From: Phorcus lineatus
Lineage: Eukaryota; Mollusca; Gastropoda; Trochida; Trochidae
Assembly: GCA_921293015.1 (NCBI GenBank)
Contig: OV121083.1
Location: forward strand, 33,162,908 to 33,226,907
DNA: 64,000 nucleotides
Direction: 5' to 3'
The notes below the pieces were generated by a model. The model was given only the letters and a program-made list of their open reading frames with translations, made no database searches and had not been told where the DNA came from. The position numbers were made by a program, and so were the translations under genes. Numbering within the stretch: position 1 is the stretch's first letter; every line of letters begins with the position of its first letter. This document shows, in pieces, positions 42,815 through 52,920 of this stretch.

Positions 42815-45800
42815 GTGAGTTCACTGTGGTTGCTTTACATTCTTCACTGGTGTTTGCATTCAGTAGACAATCTTTATCGATTCGCACTTAGTGCAGTTAT
42901 CATAAACGTGATAGATGTGTTTAAAATAAGTGCTTTTGTCATATATTTACTTATATCTTTTATAAATCTGCAAATTTCATTTATAATTGTGTGAACACAA
43001 TTTAAACTAAAACTCGTTTAGAATTTAATTTGAAAATAAATGTTTCATACTTTTACAAATTAATTTAATTAATTAACACGTCTTTGCGCTTGATTTCGCA
43101 GGTAGTGGCATGTATAGATATAAACAGACCTTGAATGTATAAATGACTCGCTGTCACGCGACGTAAAGCACAAATCTCATGTTGAATGTAATCAGCGAAC
43201 TTGTTAAGAATGTTTGATTCTCTGTTCAAATAGTTTTCACCTTTAAATCTTTTGAAATATGAGGACTACTAGTTTGATTCACTTGCTTATATTGTAACAT
43301 GTTAGTTTTTTGCCTTTGTAGTTAGAACTTTTGTCGAAGCCTCGCGTTTTATGAAGGTATTTAAAGCTTTGACACAGATATGCCTCGCGTGACCGGGCAA
43401 AAGGTTCGCGGTTGTCAAATTTATTTCATTCAGGCACGATATAGTGTTTAATAAATAAAGGAGTTCATGTTATATATTCGCCGTGTTCTTTGATGTTTAT
43501 TGGAAAACATTAAATCAGTTTTAGATCCCTCTAAACTGAATAAACTTCCAGTGAGAATTGATTTTTGTGTTCAAGCTCTTTGTAAATTATTGGATTTTCT
43601 TGTGAATTACCGCAATCAATTAACTTAAGTGTCACAGTTGTCAGTTGCATTTTGCCATAACAGTAGTGAATTAAATTCAAAATTCTGTATGTCTGTAAAT
43701 TCAACATCAAAATATAAAATTTGATCTTAAAAATCAAAATAATTTCTGTTAAAATGCTCTAAAAAGGCACAGGAGTCAGCATCGAAATGGACTCAATTGA
43801 GTGACAATTGCTTCAGTTAAACTTCACACTATAGGTTAAGGGTTTCAACAGCGAGAAGCTTATATTAAACTGGTGAAATATTATTCATATAACAGTTGTT
43901 ATTACGAGTGATAAATCTTCAACTGTCATAAATCTGGCAGACTCGGATAAATTGGATTGTACCAGTTGTGTATTGCAATATATTACCAAGTGGAACGACA
44001 ACCTTAATACAACAGCTTATAGACTTGTGTGGCCTGTTACAGCGGTGTTGTGACTAGAACAGAAGTATACAGCTACCGCTTTCTGAATTATACTTTCGTT
44101 GAGATAGGATCATTCAGCTTTAGGTGTAATTGGTGATCGTTTATGTTGAGTACGTCATGCTCTATTAGTTTTTAGGAATATTAACAATGAATTCAAGAAA
44201 GATTGCAATAGTTATTGCAGATGATACATTCAAATATTAGGATATGACAATTTTAAACTTGCTTTATCAATAATAGAGCAATGATAAATCTTGGAGAAGA
44301 AACACACACCAGGTGCTTGTGCTGCATCAACCTTTGTTGATACCAGAGTTTTGAGTTATGTGACCAATGTTTCAAAATCTTCATCTTTACGCTCTACGAA
44401 AATATACATGCAAGTTATAACGAGATAACTAGCATTTCTCTTGTATTGGTTTGCTTTAGCACAGTTATCAGTTTTAATCGAATTGATATAGGTTCTTTTA
44501 CTGTGATTAAGCCATGTTCAAAAGCCATTGATGATTAATATCCGTTATATTTTGATAGTTGACCACAATATCATTACTGCAAGGATCAAATCAATTTTGT
44601 TTCAGTCAGGTTTTCCTCTCACGTATAATGAAACTTAGAATTCCTTTTAAAACTGTATACAATTTCAGCGTCCTGATGAGGAAATTCTAAGTAACTTGGA
44701 AAGTCTAAGGTTGACCTAAGACATTTAGCTTGTTTTGTGAAACGACCCAAGGTATTACTCGTAGTATTAAATATAATTAGTAAATATAATATTATTGATC
44801 AACATGTCACCGTTTGTTTCTGAACCTTGTCCATTTTTGTGATGACTATACCGTCGTTCACTGTCTTTAAGGTAAGATTTCAGTTTGGACCAAAAGCTCG
44901 TAAACTCATCGTAAATGTTGTTGTTGTTGTTGTAGAAGTGGTGCCCTTGAACAAGCTGTTGTCGCTGAAGCTGGACCCGGCAGAAGCAAACAACAACACG
45001 GCCCAAACAAAGCAGTTCACAGTGTGCTGGGCGCGGGATACTGACAGTACAAACATGAAGGCAGAGAAAAGCACTTTCAAAGGGTCGGACAAGATTTGTG
45101 ATAAAGTGATCGCACATTTAGAGCCCTTTTTGGCAGGTGGGTGAAGACTTTAATCTTGTCTTAAAATCAAATTTGATCACGTGATCGAGACAGTGTGTGA
45201 AATATTCTGCCGTTTTTCTTTGAAGTGACTTTAAGGTAGAAATGCCAGGAGGATTATCGCTGGATGGTGTATGCTCTATGACGTTGGCTTTTTATGAACT
45301 ATTTCACACGTTGTACACACGGGCCCTCGCTGTCTGTGTTTGATCGTAGCTTGCACTGCATCGCGTGCAAATTGGAAATAAACTGCTCTTAAGCATGGGG
45401 TAATGCAAGTGTTCAAGTGAACTTATTTTTCTGATACATTGAGACCGATTTAATCCTCACTGTAATCTTGGTGATTTGCGTTTTATTATTCATACATCTT
45501 TACTGATAGTGATACATGTAATTTTCAATTCATTATTGATATTAAGGTTTCAAATGGTAAATTTCTTAAAATGTCATTTTAAAAGATAATGATTCATAAA
45601 TTTCAGATTAAAAAAAATATTACAATGATTATACGAAAACATGTCCCCTATGTCACAAACCATGTGCCCTGTTCTGTGCGTCTATAAATGTGCAATGTAA
45701 GACAGCACTTTACAACATTTCATTCAAATTGTCAAATATGGCGCTATGCACTAAACATCGCCGAATGACCTTATAAGCTGGGGACGAGGGGCCATAGTTG

Positions 45801-48800
45801 GAATACCATCAGTCGATGGCCTGTCATCTTGTCTTGCATCGGGGCATTACCCGTAGAATATTGTTCATAACTGTTAGCAAACACGTAACGGGTATAGCCC
45901 GGTCTAGTGCGACACACCCGCTTATTGTGGCGAGAGGCAGTCCCCCTGAACTATGATTATCATATTGAATATCGTGAAGCGGCGAGGAAGCAATGTTCTT
46001 AAAGAGCCTCTCATACAGGCGACTAGGTCTTCAGCGTTCATTTGACATAGTACAAAACGCCTAAGAAGAGAGCAGCAAAGACGCCCTTGCCCCCCGCCGC
46101 TTTTAACACGACGCTGAAATTATTCAAAATTCAGCATCCGAGATTAAATGCAAAAGGAGATTCGACACAGAAGCCTAAATAAATTTTCAAAGGTTGCTTT
46201 TACATGGAGGCGCCTCCGCTATCAGAATAACAATAGGTTATTAGAGAGGCTTCACGCCTGAGCGCTTCACTTTAACTTTGTGTTTTGTTACAGAGAAACA
46301 CCGACCCAAACAGCTCTTGGTCATAGTGAACCCCAATAGTGGCAGGCGCCGGGCAAAGAAGATATTCCATAAGAAAGTGGAGCCGTTTTTTCAGATGGTT
46401 GGAATAGCCTGCAAGGTCATAGGTGAGCGAGTACATATTTTGACAACAACCATTTGTCTACTAATTCTTTATGTTTGATTTTAAACTTACCGTTTTGTAA
46501 ATTATTTTCTGGTAATTCAAACGAATTTAAAGTCATCAACTATTGAAGTGTGCTATTACAAGTCTTTCGTTATGTTAAATATCTTTTTGTTTGTCACCTG
46601 AATAATTTGATTGACATGGCTGATAAGTTCGACTTAACAAAGCGACCAAATAAAACGAGGCAAAACATACTGCTGAGGCAAAACATACTGCGATCACACA
46701 TTTGTCGTCAATTGATTCAATTGATTCAATAACAGACAGCGGGTAGTGTTTTGATGATCAACAGGTAATCTTCAAGCCTTGATAATTTTAAGTACACCGT
46801 AGATACCTCTCAGCGACTGGCACTTAAATAAAACATATGTTGGAAATCATGTTTTTTATGTTATCTTGGCCATAAGGTTTGAACATTCAAATAAAATTGA
46901 AATATCGATTAATCACATATTTGTGGTGAGTTGTTTCTATGGATACAAAAATAACATAGACTTGAATTTCTGCAAATCGTGAAGTTTTTAAGTGCACGGA
47001 ACCCAAGAACTTATCACAAGGTTTGACATCCAAAAAAAAATAGAACAGAGAAAAGAAATACGGTAATCAGAGATAATGCACGTGCATGTTTATCTTACGT
47101 ACACATAAACGAGTTTGGATCTGTGTAACCATAGCTGTGCGTATCTCTAGTTGATATACATTACATCAGTCGGGCTAGAGTTTACACCAGCAGTCACCAG
47201 TGTTTAAACCTCGCCCCATGTTGATTCACTGCGCGGGTTATCACTGAGACAGGTGAACTGAAGACCGCATACATTGATGATTACCATGCTCGATGTCCAT
47301 TTCACTTCTCCGCTTGTCAATGTCATCTGATATTGACAATCTTGAAATACAGGAAGAGTTGATAGCTTACAAGCCCGTGTTCATTTCGTGCCGACATACA
47401 TATGCTATGGATTTGTAGTGTAGAGTTTACACATGAGATCTGGTGTGGATTTTCAGACATTGTCAATTACTTGGTGTAGATTTCTCAATGATAATTGCAT
47501 TGTCGTCATAACTTCTGTGCCGTATCAAAGTTACGGATTTTGATATGAATGAAGGATGCCAAAAATATATATCTTTGCAATCACATTGCTAGCCTATACA
47601 ACCAAAATCATCAATGAAATCGTAAAAATAATCTTGTACATTATTAGATGCATTCAACAACGATAAAAAATCATAAAGTTAGTCATAGTGAATGATTAAA
47701 AGAAATACAGACTAATATTCATGCGAAGTCAAGTATCTAATAAACAAAACTATTTTTAAGTTTAGAAATATTTTTAAATCATTAGCGTTAAGCTGTATCA
47801 AGAAAATAAGCTATGCGTTTACCATGGTGGATTTTACTCAATGTCAGGGATCTGCTAGAATTTGATGTGCTTGGGATATAGGCTATGATAATAATTCCAG
47901 CTTCGTCATTAAAGCCTTGTTTATAACCATGTTTTCTTTGCTCAATATCCTTAGGACTTCTACGACTGAAAATTAATCGTTGATATACCGTTATCATAAA
48001 TATTCTGATATTCAGATCAATCGATGTATGTAATGATATTCGAAAAAAATGACATTGGTGATTATTTACGAATCATAAACGCCTATCCGAGTGTTTATGG
48101 CTTTCTTACAGATTAAACAAGCATTGAATCAGCTAATTTGACAAAACTATTCAAAATTGTTCATGTCTTCATGACTTTTACATCAGGATCGAGATAAACG
48201 ATCCGATTTTAGGACAAAATTTAAAGCGTTTTCTTGCAGCATTGGCAGTTTTAGTCCACAGGATAGTATCAAGTTTCTTTATGATAAATCATTCTTACGT
48301 ACTGATTAAGGCAATGCGTTGATACATTACCGTCATATTCACTATTCGTATCTCCAATGTTTAGTATTTGTTTACAGTTACTGAGAGAGCGAAACAGGCA
48401 ATGGAAATACTGCAGGAATACGACCTGAGAGACATTGACGGGTAAGTTACCTGACCCTTTTCTCGTAAAACGTCAAAACAACAGTAAAACACTCGTTAAA
48501 CCATCTCCTACTTCAGATTTGGTCACGTGACTACAATCAATTCTTATCGGCCCAAATGCTTGTAACCATCTATTGGTATCATGTGATCAACATATCGGCA
48601 TAGCGTGACCATTAAGCGGCATCACATGACTTAAATATCACCAACAAAGAGTCAAGACTCACTGGAAAGTGTTACTATTCAGTCACTTCATACATAAGAA
48701 CAGGCTTTTTCTTTTCTTTACGACTCGTTATAACTATGAATTTTCCAAGTGTAGGGACATAACGGTTGACGGCTTGATCCAATTAGATTGGAAGCGTGAG

Positions 48801-50084
48801 CAGTGGTTATATCCTTCGGGTCAAGTCAAATCTACTTGAAGCCCGGAAGCATTTGATACTGGAAGCAACTTGTAATTTATTTTCTTTGAAAAAATATATG
48901 GTTCCTACTTAAACGTATTTCATTATATCTCGGCTTCATCTTATCACTGATCTCATTCTCAAGTATGAATGTCACAAAACCAATTATACGAAAGTAGAAA
49001 GGCTTGACCGTGTGAATATGATAGAATGTTGTCTAATCATAGTTGCAACAGTTTGATATGGTAATTAGTAAATCAAAATCTAATCTACATGACTCGCTGC
49101 TGTTTGAATGCAAATAACAATAATGTATTTGGATGATTACGAACCATAACAACATTTCATTTTTATATCAAAATGCTATTTCATGTATTTCTATTATTTT
49201 TTATAAGAAAGTTTAACGTGAATTATTGTTGTAAATAATCTTCATCAACAAAACAAACTAACGAGGACGCTGAAAAACTAGATTATTTCAAAAGTTTTAC
49301 AAATGAAACTGACAATGCACTGGGAGCATGTGATAATCAAAAGATGTAGATCTCATATTTTAAAGAAGTGAAGTTACAAATTCATAAGGAACTCGGGCGA
49401 AAGAGTTTTAAAATATATAATGAAACGTCAATTATGATACATCATAGAATAAGATAGTTAAATCAGCTTCACCTCGCAGGGTATAACTCAGGGGAAAAAT
49501 GTATCCCTAACAGTTTATAAAAAACCTGTTGGTGCACTCAAAGGCGTCTATGTTCAATGATTCAATAGACATAGCAATACAATTGATATTTAAATCTTCA
49601 GCGTGGTGACTGTTGGAGGAGATGGCTTGTACTGCGAGTGTCTTAGTGGTCTGGTGATGCGCGCGCAAAGGGATGCTGGTATCGACTATAATGACCCGGA
49701 TGCGGAAGTGACCCCAAGCAAAGTTCCCATCGGCATTATCCCCGCTGGTAGGTCACAATGTCACATAGGTTGTGTGGGTCATGAATAAGCTTTATCACTT
49801 AGTGGACAGTAATGAAAACTTAGACTAACTAGTTAGACATGTACGATGGGAATCTTAAATGACGAACCAATTATATAAGATTCTTCCAAATGATGGTGTG
49901 GTGCATAGAATAAATTATTCGTATCAATTTGTTTAATGACCATAATTCTGAATGTTTTTTCAAGACTTGAATGAGTGTTATATTTGCTTCATATCAACAA
50001 TGGTTATGCAACCATACAATACGATTGATGTATGTTGTTTTACTAGATGATCTAGTGGCCTGATTATAAATATAAGACACTTAT

Positions 50085-50126
<42 letters not shown>

Positions 50127-51955
50127 CTACAGGTTCCGGGGACTATGTCGTGCAGTATTTACATGGGACCCGTGACGTAATGACGGCCGCCATACACATT
50201 GCACTAGGTAAGCTTAGAGGTTCAACATTCAAGAATATTTCGAATTCGATTTCCTTTGAGAAAATAGCCGTAATCTAAAATCGATTAATAACATCGGGTT
50301 AAGTTGGTCTTAATGCTCATATCAATTTGTGGAAGTTCAACTACATCATCAGCGAAATATTTGTTATCCTTAGGAAAGAACGGGCCTGTCAACGCAGTTA
50401 GCATCCATCAAGAACGACAACTCTCAGCCTACTCGGGTTTGTTGCTTGGGTTCGGACTGTTCGGGGACATTATGAATGACTGTGAGAAATTCAGATGGAT
50501 GGGAGCCTCTAGATTTAACTGTAAGTAAAAAAAGCTCTTTGGTGATATGTTAATCACTCGAGGATTCAAAGTCAGTTGAAGACCATTGGAGTTGTTATAC
50601 GAAAATTAAAAAAAAGAGCTCTAAAGAGTTATCGCACTTTCAAAGAACTTACGCAAGTGAACGAATATACTCAAATGAAGTTTTGTCATGATGTTCAGTT
50701 GTCATTTACACCTTAAGAAGTAAATGGGCCGAGCTTTTCTCTTTCTAGAGCTCTATGCAAGAGTGTCTTGCTGACCTATTTTCTAATGTAACGAGTTTGG
50801 GTTCCAATCGACTAAAGTATTGATATCTGTTATAGATGTTCACTTGAACATGTACTCTCCTAATATAACCATCCATGCTCATGTTTCTAAAAGTTACATT
50901 CTTGATGTAACCACCTACTCGACTAAATAATAACGTCTTTCGCTTTTCTGTCAGTGATCCCAATTGGAACGGTTCTACGACGCCGTATGTTTGACGTGGA
51001 GGTGGAGTACCTGCCAGACGGAGTGGGCAAGTCCTGGGAACAGACGGAGGCAAAGCTGTACGGCATTGACACGTACGTGATCACACGCAATCCCAAGGGG
51101 GACAAGATGGTGCCATGTTTCGGGGACAACGCGCTGACGCTCTTTCTGACCTCCAAGTGTTCTCTTTCCAAGCACGTGCAGCAGCTCATCAAGGTGCAGG
51201 ACCATCAGACCGGTTGTGTAAGTTCAGGCAGATGTCTTTGTTCGTCTTAGTCTATCCATTTCAGTGAAACCGTTCAAAGAGAAACTGGTAACAACAGTAC
51301 CATGCCATGCATTCGAAACCATCAAATCGAAAGTACCATCAGACAACATCAATACTTGAAACGTAGTAATTTATAATAGGTTTCTTCTGATTTGTACTGG
51401 ATTTTACATTTAGAAAAGGGTGATGTGTAATTTAAAAGAATCAGTTGAAACATGTATCCAAGTATTTTCTGAATGAACTTGTAATTGCCAAAATTATAAC
51501 CTCCCCATTATGAATGACTCTAACAATGACCCTCTTTCTCCTCAGTTCGACTACGAGTTTGTGGAACAACACAGAGTTCAAGGCTACCGTGTGACTTTCC
51601 CACGTGCTCCCGTGTCCTCAAGCGAGGGGGAGGCAACTCTGAATGACAAGTACTACATTAACTGTGATGGCGAAGTTATCTGCTTAACCAAACCTCAGTT
51701 TGAAGTCAGGTAAGATAAAGTTGACAGTTTGCTTTTACAAGTAATCTTACAAAAATTCTTTATCTGAAATTTCGAAACTAACCTATTCCTTAACTTATTT
51801 CAAGGCTACATATTCGAATTTTCAGAATTATCTAAGTTTCTTATTCCAAATCATTTCCTGAGGAAAATCATTTTAGAATTATCTTATATTACAGACTCCA
51901 CAGGAACGTTGTTCCGCTGTTCGGCAGTGTGCGTGACGTCATGCAGTGCTGGTAG
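42703..51955 (+). CDS. CERK: Ceramide kinase family protein, ten coding exons, 453 residues
   Basis: Exons: 42703-42814, 44936-45136, 46294-46422, 48378-48441, 49602-49747, 50133-50207, 50374-50520, 50955-51217, 51546-51709, 51895-51955. All junctions are GT-AG and join in frame; intron phases are 1,1,1,2,1,1,1,0,2. The family phosphorylates ceramide with ATP at Golgi and plasma membranes, or in CERKL has lost or changed that activity. Seen: a divergent PH-like N-terminus (~1-104), RPKQLLVIVNPNSG (108-121), VTVGGDGLYCE (171-181), IGIIPAGSGD (212-221), LLGFGLFGDIMNDCEKFRW (266-284) and NCDGEV (418-423). These match the diacylglycerol-kinase-fold motifs of CERK in order and spacing. The protein is shorter than human CERK (537). 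Most of the difference is the absent insertion between VEYLP (~308-312) and KLYG (~325-328), which in CERK holds CxxxCxxC. In that respect it resembles CERKL. Confidence 0.93.
44917..44933 (+). repeat. (GTT)n run forming the exon 2 acceptor tract
   Basis: The polypyrimidine tract before the exon 2 acceptor is replaced by a GTT trinucleotide run ending GTAG. Confidence 0.85.
44936..45136 (+). CDS. CERK: Ceramide kinase exon 2 (residues 38-104)
   Basis: The acceptor is the TAG that ends a (GTT)n run; the donor is CAG|GTGGGT, phase 1. It encodes the rest of the PH-like region, including KQFTVCWARD (FTVHCVKR-like in CERK). Joining to exon 1 creates GAA (Glu38). Confidence 0.88.
46294..46422 (+). 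CDS. CERK: Ceramide kinase exon 3 (residues 105-147)
   Basis: Acceptor TTTGTTACAG, donor ATAG|GTGAGC, phase 1. It encodes KHRPKQLLVIVNPNSGRRRA, the phosphate-binding motif that opens the catalytic domain. Human CERK has GGKGQGK where this protein has NSGRRRA. Confidence 0.95.
48378..48441 (+). CDS. CERK: Ceramide kinase exon 4 (residues 148-168)
   Basis: A 64-base exon between TTTACAG and GG|GTAAGT, phase 2. It completes KVIVTERAKQAMEILQEYDL, matching the helix before the GGDG motif. Too short to show as an open frame on its own. Confidence 0.92.
49602..49747 (+). CDS. CERK: Ceramide kinase exon 5 (residues 169-217)
   Basis: Acceptor TCTTCAG, donor GCTG|GTAGGT, phase 1. It encodes GVVTVGGDGLYCECLSGL, the catalytic GGDG motif, and ends inside the IPAGS motif. 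Confidence 0.95.
50089..50120. repeat. (AT)n microsatellite in intron 5
   Basis: A 32-base AT run ending 12 bases before the exon 6 acceptor AG, so it covers the usual branch-point zone. Confidence 0.95.
50133..50207 (+). CDS. CERK: Ceramide kinase exon 6 (residues 218-242)
   Basis: A 75-base exon from GCTACAG to CTAG|GTAAGC, phase 1. It encodes GSGDYVVQYLHGTRD. The upstream intron ends in a 32-base AT repeat only 12 bases from the acceptor. Confidence 0.93.
50374..50520 (+). CDS. CERK: Ceramide kinase exon 7 (residues 243-291)
   Basis: Acceptor TATCCTTAG, donor AACT|GTAAGT, phase 1. It encodes LLLGFGLFGDIMNDCEKFRW, the conserved C4 segment with Asp274 aligned to the substrate-binding Asp of sphingosine kinases. 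Confidence 0.95.
50955..51217 (+). CDS. CERK: Ceramide kinase exon 8 (residues 292-379)
   Basis: Acceptor TTCTGTCAG, donor TGT|GTAAGT, phase 0. It aligns without gaps to human CERK up to VEYLP, then lacks the cysteine-rich insertion and resumes at SWEQTEAKLYGIDTY. The exon is GC-richer than its introns. Antisense frames here are shadows. Confidence 0.94.
51546..51709 (+). CDS. CERK: Ceramide kinase exon 9 (residues 380-433)
   Basis: Acceptor TCTCCTCAG, donor TCAG|GTAAGA, phase 2. It encodes FDYEFVEQHRV and INCDGEV, the C5 motif shared by lipid kinases of this fold. Confidence 0.95.
51895..51955 (+). CDS. CERK: Ceramide kinase exon 10 (residues 434-453) and stop
   Basis: Acceptor TATTACAG. 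It encodes LHRNVVPLFGSVRDVMQCW and ends at TAG 51,953-51,955. The LHxxxVxLFG ending matches the C-terminus of CERK and CERKL. Confidence 0.93.
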
Positions 51956-52898
51956 AGCCGGAAGTGACGGGCACGGAGTGCCCGAATGTAGACAAATCTC
52001 AGCCCTCCGTCCCACCGCGCTACCTATAACTTGTATTATAGTGGTGGCAGCAGAGGATGTGAGATGCGCACGCAGACAATCCAAAACGTCTCACGTCATC
52101 ACCCTCTTCACAATTCCTTGTTTATCGTGTCACGGAGGGAATAACTGGAAGTGAAAATCCAAGATGGTGGTACACGGACCTTGGATTAAACATGAACGGT
52201 GCTATGAACTATTGACTAGTTCCGACTGGTGCTGTGGCATTGTTGCCAATGAGTTCTGGACACTACATTGACCAAAGGTGGACACTGGACAGTACATTAA
52301 ATACTCCTCTTCAGGTTGTTGCCTCCAATGTGAGGCGTGTGCATTTAACTCTAAACCGACAACCTCAGAACGTCAGGTGTCTTGACCTCACACACTATTT
52401 ATTCAGAGTTCCTCGCTTTAATGTAGATATTTATACATTATTGTCCCTAACACCAAACATGCTTGTATAGTCCCGTTCATCGGACATGCTGTTGAGAAAA
52501 TGCCTGTGTTTGTTGCTGAAATAGGACCTGTCGTTGAGAGAAATCATCATCATTTATGACAATTTCGTAATGACCTGACTAGCAATCACAAAAGCTGTCT
52601 TCATTATGTATTCTGTAAATACTTGCTCACGCATGTAAAGGACTGTCAATCCATTCGAATCCATATTGTAGAACCATGTCATTGTGAAAACTCCTCCAAA
52701 GCGGTTCAAATTTATTTTGCAATGGTTGCCAAGTAACTCCCAGAGTTGAACGTTGCCATGACAACGCAGGTTTATTACTACTCAAACAACTGTGTTCCTT
52801 AGTCCCTTTCCCTTCGGAAGAAAAAGAGTCATGGGATAGCACGGGCTTACTGTATTATTATTTGTTGACCTCTTGTTGTTGTTATATTTTGTAATAAA
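51956..52898 (+). terminator. 3' untranslated region and poly(A) signal of the ceramide kinase gene
   Basis: AATAAA at 52,893-52,898 is the first strong poly(A) signal after the stop. Cleavage is expected near 52,910-52,920, giving a 3' UTR of about 950 bases. Two RFX X-box-like words (52,725-52,737 and 52,752-52,765) lie in it. A 71-codon antisense frame at 52,627-52,842 is a shadow. Confidence 0.65.
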
Positions 52899-52920
52899 AG
52901 AAATTGAATCACAACAAGGC

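Noticed and set aside
50745-51205. Antisense frames of 76-102 codons
   Set aside because: Shadows of ceramide kinase exon 8, which is GC-richer and therefore poor in stops on both strands.
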